Positions 43,218 through 51,727 of a DNA stretch of 61,225 nucleotides are shown piece after piece. The DNA lies in assembly GCF_002975175.1 (NCBI RefSeq), contig NZ_PCNZ01000025.1, forward strand, positions 1-61,225, in the 5' to 3' direction. This DNA comes from Bacillus sp. MYb209. Lineage in GTDB: Bacteria; Bacillota; Bacilli; Bacillales; Bacillaceae_G. The first letter of the stretch is position 1, and the number at the start of each line of letters is the position of its first letter. The position numbers were made by a program, and so were the translations under genes. The notes below the pieces were generated by a model. It was given only the letters and a program-made list of their open reading frames with translations. It made no database searches and had not been told where the DNA came from.

Positions 43218-43898
43218 TTAACGACGCCTCCTTTCGAGTTCCTCTAACTTTTTTAAAAAAGCATTTTCTGCACGTAATCGTTCATTTTCTCGCTCTAAAC
43301 GTTTCATTTCCAGCTTAAACTTTTCTTCATCTGTTAATTCATATTCCTCTTTCTTTCGACCACGTTTGTCTTGTGGTGCCTTTTCACCATGTGCTTCAAA
43401 CTTCTTGACCCATTGATATACCTGTTGATAAGAAACTTCATAGCTTTTGGCTGCGAGTTGATAGCTTTTCTGATGTTGTATACAGTAATTTACAATTTGA
43501 ATTCGTTCTTCTAATGTTGTTTTTCTTCTACTTGTCATAGAGTTTTTCATTCCTTTACCAGTATCATTTAATTCTCTATGACTATTATACTTTTTAATCC
43601 ATTTTCCTAAAACCGCAGTACTGGATATATTGTATTTTTGGATAACCTTGCTTAACGAATAGTGTCCTGATAGATAATCATTGACCGCTGCTAACTTTAG
43701 CTCTTTTGAATAAGACTTCCAAGAAGTCGCCTCTGTTAAACCGTCTTCACCATTCATTTCATATCTTCTCTTCCAATCTCTAATCGTACCAGGATCAACA
43801 GAAAACTTAGCTGTAATGTCAGCTATTGAATGATGACCATCTTTATAAAGAGTTAAAATAGCCAGTTTTTCAGCTTTAGAATACTTTATTCGAGCCAT
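43218..43898 (-). CDS. IS3 transposase, OrfA part (HTH)
   Basis: The 226-residue product carries two or three helix-turn-helix units (HHSIADITAKFSVDPGTIRDW; YSLSKVIQKYNISSTAVLGKW; SYQLAAKSYEVSYQQVYQW) and a C-terminal leucine-zipper coil (LEMKRLERENERLRAENAFL). It binds the ends of the element. The ATG follows AGGGGAGTATTTTCT. A slippery A-AAA-AAG lies near its end with a GGAGG-like stimulator downstream, as usual for the family. Confidence 0.88.
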   Translation of the reverse strand: MARIKYSKAEKLAILTLYKDGHHSIADITAKFSVDPGTIRDWKRRYEMNGEDGLTEATSWKSYSKELKLAAVNDYLSGHYSLSKVIQKYNISSTAVLGKWIKKYNSHRELNDTGKGMKNSMTSRRKTTLEERIQIVNYCIQHQKSYQLAAKSYEVSYQQVYQWVKKFEAHGEKAPQDKRGRKKEEYELTDEEKFKLEMKRLERENERLRAENAFLKKLEELERRRR

Positions 43899-44143
43899 AG
43901 AAAATACTCCCCTTAGATAAACAAATTTTATTTTTTATCTGTCTACCTAATGGGGAGCATATCAAGATTGATCAAAATAGATTCTTATTCAGTATATTTA
44001 AGTTTGGGCTTTATAAAAAAGTTCAATCACTTTCAAGGTATCTAGAGTTTATTCTCGACTTAGCTTATAACATCAATTGAGTACACATACAATTTTGTAA
44101 ATTATGCGGGACATAACCAAAATGAAATGTAAGCAACTCTAAA

Positions 44144-45346
44144 TCAAGTTAATGAACTAATATTTTGTTTTTCTGTAAATTCGGGTTTTTCCTTCATACT
44201 ACGATGTATCATATTAAATAAAATTGAAGCCAAAACCCCTATCGCTAAAAATATTAACCAACACCAGGAAATATGGTTGAATTTATTTAACCAAGCTCCA
44301 AGATAATTTCCTAAAGAACCTCCAAAAGCCCAACAGGCTTGAAACATTCCGAAAAACAAACCTGCAGGTTTGTTAGCACTAAATTGTGCCACCGTCATTT
44401 CAGCTCCTGGCAGTACCAGTGTTTCTCCTAACGTATAAAGAAAAATACAAAATAGCATCCAATAAATAGATGACATGAGAGGAATCATCCCTATTGCTAC
44501 TCCCATAATCAAGACACCCAGCTTCACCATAATCATAGGATCTTGATTAATAAATAATTTTCTTAAAAAAAACATTAAGAGTAATCCTGAAACCCCATTT
44601 ATTATGAAAATGGAACTCACTAATTGTTTATCACCAGATAAATCATATGCTTTAATTGGAAATGAAATATTTAATTGAGCAAACATGATCCAAAACAAAG
44701 GCATTATGCATATAAATAATACAAACGATTTATTTGAAATAGCGGCTTTCAAACTTAATAATACTTTTTGATTATCCTTAATAGTTCTAGGATATCTACT
44801 GCGATAGATAAAAAGAATAAAAGATAAAACTAACATAGCAATACCTGCGATAGTAAATGGGTATACTGGATCAAACTTAACCAATAATGCTCCAACTAAC
44901 GGACCTATAATCACTCCTGTGTTAAGCATTTGGTTAAAGTAAGTAAATATTTTTTTTCGAACTGTTTCTTTTTGCGATGTAAAGAAAGCAGTCACAGAAG
45001 GATCAAATAATGCTCCTCCAAAGCCAATTAAAAATGCTGCAATAGCCACAGACCAAAAACTGTTAGCAAAAACAAACGCCCCAAATCCTAATGCTCTTAC
45101 CATCACTCCTAAAATTACATTTACTGTATGACTTACACGATCACCTATAAAACCTGTAAATACTGGTAGCCCACGCTGTGAAACGAGGATTGTAGTTAAA
45201 ATAGTCCCCACTTCCCAAGAAGAGAAGTGGAGATCATTTGTTAAATGCAGTGCTAAAAAAGGCATAATCATAAAACTGCCTGTATTCATAAATAACACAG
45301 CTGTAAGTAATATCTTGATGGGAACAGGAATTCTTGTATTAATCAT
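44144..45346 (-). CDS. MFS-family multidrug exporter
   Basis: This 400-residue protein has about twelve membrane segments. The signature loop between helices 2 and 3 is GFIGDRVSHTVNVILGV, close to the MFS pattern GxxxDRxGRR, and motif C GVIIGPLVGAL lies in helix 5. It resembles the YttB/MdtH type of drug exporter in the cytoplasmic membrane. The substrate is unknown. It diverges from a CGNR-type regulator at 45717 across 370 bases, which probably contain both promoters and the regulator's operator. The start is ATG 45346, with a purine-rich GGGAGTAACAATAA before it. Confidence 0.85.
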   Translation of the reverse strand: MINTRIPVPIKILLTAVLFMNTGSFMIMPFLALHLTNDLHFSSWEVGTILTTILVSQRGLPVFTGFIGDRVSHTVNVILGVMVRALGFGAFVFANSFWSVAIAAFLIGFGGALFDPSVTAFFTSQKETVRKKIFTYFNQMLNTGVIIGPLVGALLVKFDPVYPFTIAGIAMLVLSFILFIYRSRYPRTIKDNQKVLLSLKAAISNKSFVLFICIMPLFWIMFAQLNISFPIKAYDLSGDKQLVSSIFIINGVSGLLLMFFLRKLFINQDPMIMVKLGVLIMGVAIGMIPLMSSIYWMLFCIFLYTLGETLVLPGAEMTVAQFSANKPAGLFFGMFQACWAFGGSLGNYLGAWLNKFNHISWCWLIFLAIGVLASILFNMIHRSMKEKPEFTEKQNISSLT

Positions 45347-45716
45347 TTATTGTTACTCCCTTCCTCTTTCTTCTAAATTTACTGTAACACTTAGTTTTAT
45401 TATGTAATCTCCTGTATAGTGCTAATTTACATTTTTAAAATATTGGGTAAAAATAAAAATTTTTAGAACACTTTCATTTATGCATTATTGTGTATAGTAC
45501 AACTTTCATAAAGTGATCATGGTAATCTTGATTATTAGTTAAAATACTTCTTATTAACTTAAGAGTCTCATAACACATTACATCACCACCTTAAAAGTCT
45601 AATTATCATTCGATATTGTTAACCTTCTTTAAAGTTTAATGGTTAACATTTTCTTTCATTATGTTACCAATGATTGTATAATAAAGTCAATGTTACAAAT
45701 TAAGAGGTGAACAGGA
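45347..45716. other. Divergent promoter region of the exporter and CGNR genes
   Basis: AT-rich. TAAGAGGTGAACAGGA before 45717 is a ribosome-binding site. No clear palindrome stands out. Confidence 0.4.
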
Positions 45717-46262
45717 TTGATTAATAATCAAGTAGCACCAGGGGAGCTAGAAATTGTCCGTAGTTTCTTAAATACTTGGGAGATTCCAAATGATACACGT
45801 AAACCATTAGAACATTTAAATTGTGAAGAAGATATTAAATGTTTTATATCAAAGAATTTTAGTGGTATTAGATTTTCTGGTAAGCTAGAGGATGTGCATC
45901 GATTTCGGAAAGATGTTCGCATGTCATTAGAAACAAATAATGTTGATAATTTAACCAAGTGGTTAACAAATTACCCTATACATATATCTATTTTAGATGT
46001 TGATAATATTCAATATAATGCTATTAAAAAACATGACTTTTTTAGTGGGATTTTGATTATAATTGTTAAGAGCATCTCCTTAAGTCAGTGGAAGCGTCTT
46101 AAAGCATGTCCAGATTGCAAATGGGTTTTTTATGATAATTCTCGAAATGGAAGTAAACGTTGGTGTGGTATGTATGCATCCGAACCAAAAGGGAGATCAT
46201 GTGGTACCATAGCAAAAGTGCAACGACATCGAAAAAAGAATAAAGCTAGTTCAAAGGTATAG
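45717..46262 (+). CDS. CGNR-type zinc-finger regulator (ABATE family), variant
   Basis: The start is TTG 45717 following GAGGTGAACAGGA. The 181-residue product has an N-terminal ABATE-like stress-response domain (EIVRSFLNTWEIP, EDVHRFRKDVRMSLE) and a C-terminal finger KACPDCKWVFYDNSRNGSKR then WCGMYASEPKGRSCGTIAKV then QRHRKK. In the family the last part is usually CSMxxCGNRxKxxRHR; here CGNR is CGTI and a few residues are inserted, so the binding specificity may have shifted. It diverges from the MFS exporter at 44144 and is its likely regulator. Confidence 0.8.
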   Translation: MINNQVAPGELEIVRSFLNTWEIPNDTRKPLEHLNCEEDIKCFISKNFSGIRFSGKLEDVHRFRKDVRMSLETNNVDNLTKWLTNYPIHISILDVDNIQYNAIKKHDFFSGILIIIVKSISLSQWKRLKACPDCKWVFYDNSRNGSKRWCGMYASEPKGRSCGTIAKVQRHRKKNKASSKV

Positions 46263-46437
46263 GAATAAATATTTTTGTGTGTAAATATATAACGTAGAAT
46301 AAGAATAACAAAAGATTCCTAATGACACCTCCTTCCTTATGTTGTCAATGCAAACACTTAACAAATGAACACTTTCTGATTTTAGACAGACTGATTTTGT
46401 AAAAATTTTTCGTATAAACCCATATTTTTAAATACAG

Positions 46438-46483
46438 AAAACGAATCCATTTTGAAAAAAGATTAATCAAAATGGATTCGTTT
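46438..46483. terminator. Long hairpin, terminator-like
   Basis: Perfect stem AAACGAATCCATTTTGA/TCAAAATGGATTCGTTT with loop of 12 and a T-rich right flank, about 180 bases after the CGNR gene. Confidence 0.65.
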
Positions 46484-46551
46484 CTTTTTGAATGAGTATT
46501 CCATTTTATAAAAAAGTTTAATTAAAACTCACTTAGAATTCTTTAATAAAA

Positions 46552-46640
46552 AAAGAGCAAAACAGTACAACTTTTTTACAAACAGTCAAACTTTTTCAAA
46601 ACGGTATGACTTTTTTATAAACAGTGCAACTTTATTTTAA
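46552..46640. repeat. Degenerate 20-bp tandem repeats, array 3
   Basis: Units AACAGTACAACTTTTTTACA, ACAGTCAAACTTTTTCAA, ACGGTATGACTTTTTTATAA and ACAGTGCAACTTTATTTTAA. Confidence 0.65.
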
Positions 46641-46706
46641 ATCTACAGGAACTGGTTAAAATGTGTCCAAATTATGTCTAAACGTACAATTTTCCCGAAA
46701 TGATAT

Positions 46707-46847
46707 GGTGACCCCATGCCCATCAACTTAAGAATTCAGAATTACCCCAAAACGAAAAAGTGAGCTTTTTTGTTACAAGTTAAGTTAGTACAAAATTTCG
46801 TTCTGGGGTGCTATAAAATTTTAGCTTGATAGCGATGGGGTACCGCC
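46707..46847. mobile_element. Family-B Tn3-type MITE, diverged copy
   Basis: Left end GGTGACCCCATGCCCATCAA then CTTAAG. Right end, on the minus strand, GGCGGTACCCCATCGCTATC then AAGCTAA. The interior AATTACCCCAAAACG resembles the copies at 11713 and 23093. Confidence 0.65.
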
Positions 46848-46875
46848 AACAGAATGACATAAAACCCACGCTAAG
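46837..46875 (+). repeat. Tn3-type (Tn4430-like) inverted repeat pointing right
   Basis: GGGGTACCGCCAACAGAATG then ACATAAAACCCACGCTAAG. It overlaps the right end of the MITE at 46707 and faces the repeat at 51518-51555. Confidence 0.65.
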
Positions 46876-46996
46876 ACAATTTCACCATGCGGAATACCCA
46901 TTTTCCCACGTTAAGGAATTTCGCTTCTTATGTTTCTAGCATATTCCCGCATCATTTTTCAAAAAATATACGGGTATGTTCGAGATAATGTCACAA

Positions 46997-47047
46997 AATA
47001 GAAAGACCTCATTCAAGAATACTTATCATGAATGAGGTCTTTCTATT
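46997..47047. terminator. Long bidirectional hairpin
   Basis: 19-bp perfect stem AATAGAAAGACCTCATTCA/TGAATGAGGTCTTTCTATT, about 95 bases beyond the stop of the leftward YjdM gene. Confidence 0.8.
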
Positions 47048-47140
47048 ATAAAAGTTATTTGAATTCTATCCTAAAAATGTTGTACATCTATTGGCCTTAA
47101 ACAATTAACTCAAATTAGTTCTGTTGCATTAAAATCGCAT

Positions 47141-47482
47141 TTATACCTTTTTAACAAATTCAGATTTTAATTTCATAGCTCCAAAACCTTCAATTTTGCA
47201 ATCAATATCATGGTCTCCATCAACTAAACGGATACCTTTTACTTTTGTACCTATTTTTACGACTAATGAAGTTCCCTTTACCTTAAGGTCTTTAATTACT
47301 GTTACAGAATCACCATCGCTTAAAACATTTCCATTTGCATCTTTAATTACCTTTGTATCTTCACTATTTTCAGTTTCTGATTCTAAAGTCCACTCATGGG
47401 CACATTCTGGGCAAACAAAAAGATTTCCATCTTCGTAAGTGTACTCTGAATTACATTTTGGGCAACTAGGTAAATTAGACAT
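47141..47482 (-). CDS. YjdM/PhnA-family zinc-ribbon protein
   Basis: I take ATG 47482 with GGAGGAAATAAAA before it. The product (113 residues) has an N-terminal zinc ribbon ([25 protein letters not shown]) and the C-terminal PhnA domain ([58 protein letters not shown]). YjdM was once called PhnA, but its link to phosphonate use is not supported in most bacteria. It is cytoplasmic, and its role is unknown. It is transcribed leftward from a short promoter region. Confidence 0.9.
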   Translation of the reverse strand: MSNLPSCPKCNSEYTYEDGNLFVCPECAHEWTLESETENSEDTKVIKDANGNVLSDGDSVTVIKDLKVKGTSLVVKIGTKVKGIRLVDGDHDIDCKIEGFGAMKLKSEFVKKV

Positions 47483-47623
47483 ATTTTTATTTCCTCCACT
47501 TGTTATCATTCATTTGAATAGATAAGCATTATTTTTCAATTTCCTTTTACAGATTTGTAAGACTAGCAATTACAAACTTTAATTTTGAGAAGTGTTTCTT
47601 ATCTGTATCTCAAACACCTATTT

Positions 47624-47863
47624 TCATCTCATATCTTTCAATTTCTTAATAATCATGTTCGGTGTCGCCCATTCATCACGGTCAAAGTCAGAAATAGACA
47701 CTTCGATGTTTAAACGTTCTTGAAATTCTACTAATAAAGACACTGTACCAAAAGAATCTAGAATTCCTTCTTCAAATAATTGCACATCTGGGTTCTCTTT
47801 TACGATATCATTTTCACATACTTCTTCTAACACATTTAATACTTGACCTTTAAATTCAGACAT
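47624..47863 (-). CDS. dltC: D-alanyl carrier protein DltC, orphan copy
   Basis: DltC carries D-alanine on a phosphopantetheine arm for D-alanylation of teichoic acids. The 79-residue product has the modification site S37 in GILDSFGT and the family pattern [19 protein letters not shown] ending [14 protein letters not shown]. The ATG follows AGAGGAGAATAAAT. The rest of the dlt operon (A, B, D) is absent, so this copy would have to serve the chromosomal enzymes. Its upstream neighbour on the same strand is a broken AlbA_2-domain gene, not dltB. Confidence 0.88.
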   Translation of the reverse strand: MSEFKGQVLNVLEEVCENDIVKENPDVQLFEEGILDSFGTVSLLVEFQERLNIEVSISDFDRDEWATPNMIIKKLKDMR

Positions 47864-47904
47864 TATTTATTCTCCTCTATATCCATGATTTATAATGAAT
47901 TTCT

Positions 47905-48429
47905 TCATAGTCTTCTATTTTTTAACACATCATTTAAAAGAATCTGCCCCATCATCATTACAAAGTTATCCCTGGTCTTTGTATAATAGTTATTAAGGCT
48001 TAACAGATAGTTGTTCCCCGGAACATATGTGATTACAAATCCGTTGTTTGTTTCTTTAGGAAAAGGAATATATATGTTTTTAACATCCGGGTTTATAGCA
48101 ATAAAATCTTTTGGAAATAAACAATTTAAATTACTTAAAAATGATTTTCCATTAGAGATAGGTTGGATTTTTTTAGCCATGTTAACACCATCTTTGTTTT
48201 TACTCGAAGCTACTCCCCATATAATTACACCACCAGAAACATGTGAAAAAAACGAGACATTTTTTTCATAATTCTTTTTATCATCTTTTGAAAGGATACT
48301 GTTTGTATAATCCGTTTTTCGTTTAAATGTAAGGAAGATATTCTCTTCTTACTGTTTGATAATCATTTGTTGGATGTATGAAAAACCTTCTTGTTCACAC
48401 CTTGTAAAAATCTTCTCCGCATTCTCCAA
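47905..48429 (-). pseudogene. AlbA_2 (Schlafen-type) DNA-binding domain protein, interrupted by TAA
   Basis: From TTG 48429, after GAAGGAGAAAG, the frame reads MENAEKIFTRCEQEGFSYIQ, QMIIKQ, TAA (48349-48351), then EENIFLTFKRKTDYTNSILS and DDKKNYEKNVSFFSHVSGGV then IIWGVASSKNKDGVN. The stretch FKRKT-x-DDKKN-x-SGGVIIWGV is the AlbA_2 signature. The product after the stop could restart only at ATG 48180 and would lose the motif. The C-terminus (LSLNNYYTKTRDNFVMMMGQ) is intact. Such proteins are often parts of antiviral or ATP-dependent defence systems, but no partner survives here. Confidence 0.65.
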
Positions 48430-48515
48430 AGCAAACTTTCTCCTTCTCTATTTTTTAATAAAAGGATTAAAAGAGTAGATCAAATCAAACAAACCTTGTA
48501 TGTGAAGTGAATTTT

Positions 48516-50279
48516 TTAAAAATCTAATGCATTTGCCTTATTCTTTATTGTACTCACTTCCTGAGATTGCTGAGAAAGCCCGGTACATTCATGAAAAGCG
48601 AAATGCTTACACCCTATACATTTTTTTGTATTCAAATGTCCTAAAGCACAGTTAATGGCTTCTCCGGTATGGTCAAAAAAGTTTTCTTCCCCAATCTCAG
48701 CATACAATCCATTCTTATCTAGAGTTACTTTTAGTTCTGATTGAATTCCTGAAATAAGAAGTACGCCACCTTGTTTTTTAAAATGCTGAACAATATTCCT
48801 AAAGTAAGATTCTCCTGTGGTATCAATAAAAGGAACTTTTCCCATACGTAAAATTAAAACTTTAGGTTTATAATGAATGGTCGCTAAAATATTTTGTTCA
48901 AATGTTTGAGCAGCCCCAAAAAATAATGGTCCTTCTATTGTGTAAATACTAATTTGCGGGCAATCATGAGCTTTATTTACCACATGTGGTAACAATTTTT
49001 CATTCTTTTTTGTATGATCAGGAAGCACTTTAGATATGACAAGCATATTACTCATACGTTTTGTAAACAAAATAATAGCTAAAATAAGACCGACCTCCAC
49101 AGCTGTTGTCAAACTGGTAAATACAGTGAGTGTAAATGTTACCAGTAAGACAAGGGAGTCTCCTGTCTTCATTTTAAGTATGTGATAAAAATGTTTTTGC
49201 TCACTCATGTTCCAAGCTACTACCATTAAAATGGGAGCCATACTAGCCAGTGGAATATGCGAAGCGTATGGAGCTAATAGTAGAAGTGTAAATAACACAA
49301 ATCCCCCATGAATAACACCCGAAATCGGGGATACCGCTCCACTCTTAATATTGGTTGCTGTGCGGGCAATTGCTCCAGTTGCCGGAATTCCTCCAAATAA
49401 CGGTGCAACAATATTGGCAATTCCTTGGCCAATAAGCTCTTTGTTACTGTTGTGTTTACTATTTGTCATACCATCTGCCACGACGGCGGATAAAAGAGAT
49501 TCAATACCACCCAACATTGCAATAACAAATGCAGGACCAATTAACTGTTTTATACGCTCTACTGTGATTTCTGGTATATCAAACTGAGGAAGTGTGTTTG
49601 GAATCGTACCATATGCTGTACCAATAGTAGGTACATGACCTGAGAAAAATACAGTTGCAATTAAAGTTGAAATAACAACACCTACTAATGAACCTGGTAC
49701 TTTTGGAAAAATTTTTGGTGTTATGAGTATAACAAGAAAGCAAATCAAAGCAATTATGACACTGTAAGAATTGGTAGTACCGATATGAGTAAAAATTTCC
49801 TTCAGATTCGCTATAAATTCCTCATGCTTTTTTATACCTGTTAAACCTAAAAAACTAGCAATTTGTCCCGTAAAGATACTGACGGCAATACCTGATGTAA
49901 AGCCAATTGTTACAGGACGTGGAATAAATTTAATTAAAGATCCTAGTTTAAAAATTCCCATAAGGCATAAGATAATTCCAGCTAATAAACCAGCAAGTAG
50001 TAAATTTTCATATCCATAGGTAATTACAATCCCTAAAAGAATAGGAACAAAAGCACCTGTAGGCCCTCCAATTTGGTACTTTGAACCACCAAATAGCGAA
50101 ATAAGTATCCCGGCAATACATGTTGTATAAATCCCATATTCTGGCTTAACACCAGAGGCTATAGCAAAAGACATAGCAAGCGGAATCGCAACAACTCCAA
50201 CAATCATTCCTGAAAGAAGATCCTTTTGAAAATGTCCCAATGAATATCCTTCAAATCTTCCCGTAAATAACCCTTTCAT
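48516..50279 (-). CDS. SulP-family anion transporter with STAS domain
   Basis: The product is 587 residues. A transmembrane domain of about 11-12 segments includes SGMIVGVVAIPLAMSFAIAS, the conserved GGSKYQIGGPTGAFVPIL and TNIKSGAVSPISGVIHGGF. It is followed by a cytoplasmic STAS domain at about 430-540 (YTIEGPLFFGAAQTFEQN, MGKVPFIDTTGE). A Cys/His-rich tail (KKCIGCKHFAFHECTGL) is unusual and could bind metal. SulP proteins carry sulfate, bicarbonate or related anions. It is the third gene of a unit with 50859 (ArsR) and 50423. The ATG follows GAAGGTTTTGTA. Confidence 0.9.
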   Translation of the reverse strand: MKGLFTGRFEGYSLGHFQKDLLSGMIVGVVAIPLAMSFAIASGVKPEYGIYTTCIAGILISLFGGSKYQIGGPTGAFVPILLGIVITYGYENLLLAGLLAGIILCLMGIFKLGSLIKFIPRPVTIGFTSGIAVSIFTGQIASFLGLTGIKKHEEFIANLKEIFTHIGTTNSYSVIIALICFLVILITPKIFPKVPGSLVGVVISTLIATVFFSGHVPTIGTAYGTIPNTLPQFDIPEITVERIKQLIGPAFVIAMLGGIESLLSAVVADGMTNSKHNSNKELIGQGIANIVAPLFGGIPATGAIARTATNIKSGAVSPISGVIHGGFVLFTLLLLAPYASHIPLASMAPILMVVAWNMSEQKHFYHILKMKTGDSLVLLVTFTLTVFTSLTTAVEVGLILAIILFTKRMSNMLVISKVLPDHTKKNEKLLPHVVNKAHDCPQISIYTIEGPLFFGAAQTFEQNILATIHYKPKVLILRMGKVPFIDTTGESYFRNIVQHFKKQGGVLLISGIQSELKVTLDKNGLYAEIGEENFFDHTGEAINCALGHLNTKKCIGCKHFAFHECTGLSQQSQEVSTIKNKANALDF

Positions 50280-50422
50280 TACAAAACCTTCTTTTCTATT
50301 TTTAATAAATCTTACTTCTTCTGAAAGAATATTTTCTTTTGATAAATTCGAGTTACAAATGCATTTCTCATACTCTTATATAGACGCTTTTTATCTCTTT
50401 ATAAGAGAGCATCAATCTAATA

Positions 50423-50857
50423 TTAGTTATACGTTTTGCTTAAATGACGTTCTAATTTACCTATATCTCCTCCTTCTTGTATGTAGGAATTTAACCTTTC
50501 TACTAGAAGTAATCCACCTCGACTATCTAGCTTTTTCATATCTATAAACGATTTAATTCTTACGTTATCTGGGGTACTATCTCTACGAAACATTTGTCCT
50601 GGAATTTCACTCCAGAAACTATTCCATTCGTCCAATAACCCTATTTGATCAAATAAAAAACTTTGAATTCCGCATAACCAAGCTGTACAAGCTGTATTTC
50701 TCTTTTGACATCCAACTCCATCCTGTAAATGCTGGCATGAAAAACAACAAGAATTTCCACTTTTAATACAAACATTACAAACGTGATGAGCTCCTATTGA
50801 GCGAAATATTTCCATTCCATGTTGAATGATATCTTCTTTCTTAACTTCAATGCTCAA
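50423..50857 (-). CDS. Cysteine-rich protein of unknown function, 144 aa
   Basis: It contains nine cysteines clustered between residues 27 and 62 (HHVCNVCIKSGNSCCFSCQH, GVGCQKRNTACTAWLCG), which suggests a metal or iron-sulfur site. The remainder is soluble with no membrane segment. No family is recognised. It begins one base after the ArsR stop and sits before the SulP gene, so it is part of that operon and may be a partner in handling the transported anion or a metal. The site GAGGGTTAAG overlaps the ArsR stop. Confidence 0.7.
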   Translation of the reverse strand: MSIEVKKEDIIQHGMEIFRSIGAHHVCNVCIKSGNSCCFSCQHLQDGVGCQKRNTACTAWLCGIQSFLFDQIGLLDEWNSFWSEIPGQMFRRDSTPDNVRIKSFIDMKKLDSRGGLLLVERLNSYIQEGGDIGKLERHLSKTYN

Positions 50858-50858
50858 C

Positions 50859-51212
50859 TTAACCCTCCTTAACTATCGTTTCACGTTCTGTTTCATCTAG
50901 TTCTTCTAACATTGAAATCGTGTCGATTAAATGGTTGTTAAAAATTTTCCGTGCAACTACCAGTAAGTCCACAATCATAGGGTCCCGTAGAGAGTATAAA
51001 ACTCGTTTTCCATCTTTAGTACCAACAACAATGTTTTTTGAACGTAGTACACTTAATTGTTGAGAAACAGCTGAACCTTCCTTGTTAAGGATGGTTTGAA
51101 TTTCATTTACACTTCTTTCACCCTCTGACAATAGTTCTAGAATACCTATTCGCAGAGGATGTGATAAGGCTTTAAAAAAATCAGCTTTAAATTGTTGCAT
51201 TTCATTTCCCAT
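50859..51212 (-). CDS. ArsR-family regulator of the SulP operon
   Basis: The 117-residue winged-helix protein reads FFKALSHPLRIGILELLSEG, EIQTILNKEGSAVSQQLSVL and VVGTKDGKRVLYSLRDP. It lacks the cysteines of metal- or persulfide-sensing ArsR proteins, so the signal is unknown. The ATG follows AGAGGTGTTTTA. A nearly perfect 46-bp palindrome (51251-51296) just upstream is its likely operator. It is the first gene of the unit ArsR - Cys-rich protein - SulP. Confidence 0.88.
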   Translation of the reverse strand: MGNEMQQFKADFFKALSHPLRIGILELLSEGERSVNEIQTILNKEGSAVSQQLSVLRSKNIVVGTKDGKRVLYSLRDPMIVDLLVVARKIFNNHLIDTISMLEELDETERETIVKEG

Positions 51213-51250
51213 TAAAACACCTCTAGTACTTATTTTTAATTAAAAACCAA

Positions 51251-51296
51251 AAGTATCATATACATCTTCAAACGTTTGAATATGTATATGATACTT
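51251..51296. promoter_or_regulatory. 46-bp palindromic operator candidate
   Basis: Outer arms AAGTATCATATACAT/ATGTATATGATACTT are exact reverse complements, and the centre is TTCAAACGTTTGAA. It ends 39 bases upstream of the ArsR start codon. Confidence 0.75.
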
Positions 51297-51517
51297 CTAT
51301 GACTTACTATTTTCAATACAAATTTTGAAACGTTGAAAAAGAACCAGAAACGACCGTTTAAGGAACTCTATTTAGTTCTAACAAAACTGAAAGAAATACG
51401 GTCAAAAACCAGTTCTAAAACTCATTACCAAAAACAAAGTCCCATAACAAACATTAAATGTCGTTTATGGAACTTTGTTAACGCACGGTAAAACCCAGTT
51501 TTTCAACTTAGAAATTC

Positions 51518-51555
51518 CTTAGCGTACGAAATTCGCGTTTAGTTGGCGAGACCCC
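51518..51555 (-). repeat. Tn3-type inverted repeat pointing left
   Basis: On the minus strand GGGGTCTCGCCAACTAAACG then CGAATTTCGTACGCTAAG. It faces the one at 46837-46875. The resolvase at 51728 lies outside it. Confidence 0.7.
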
Positions 51556-51617
51556 TTAATATCGTGAATCTTGTTTTGCGCATTAATTTGATGTATTTAA
51601 AATACCGCATCACGAAA

Positions 51618-51702
51618 CCATGTTCATAACTTAAAAGTTTTGAACATGTTATTAAGATGTGATAAAATCAGTACATTGACCTATATTAAAACTTATGGTC
51701 AA
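51618..51702. promoter_or_regulatory. Candidate res site
   Basis: Two inverted repeats with resolvase-like spacing: ATGTTCA (51620-51626) with TGAACAT (51641-51647), and TTGACC (51676-51681) with GGTCAA (51697-51702). They lie directly upstream of a serine resolvase. Confidence 0.5.
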
Positions 51703-51727
51703 AAGTGAACATAGAAAAGGTGTTTTT

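Larger units (their letters stand above)
42312..43958 (-). mobile_element. IS3-family insertion sequence (IS150 group), apparently complete
   Basis: It spans two open frames and ends in imperfect inverted repeats: AGCTCCCTGTCAAGTAGACAG at 42312 (21 positions, first A shared with flank) and, on the minus strand, GCTCCCCATTAGGTAGACAG from 43958. I see no convincing target duplication. The only complete IS in the window. Confidence 0.8.
46263..47140. other. Gene-free mosaic of repeats and element ends
   Basis: It holds a long hairpin at 46438-46483, the 20-bp repeat array 3 (46552-46640), a family-B MITE (46707-46847), an overlapping Tn3-type end (46837-46875) and a terminator at 46997-47047. 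No coding sequence is supported. Confidence 0.6.

Noticed and set aside
42312-43958. A target-site duplication for the IS3 element.
   Set aside because: The bases next to the two ends do not match convincingly, so none is claimed.
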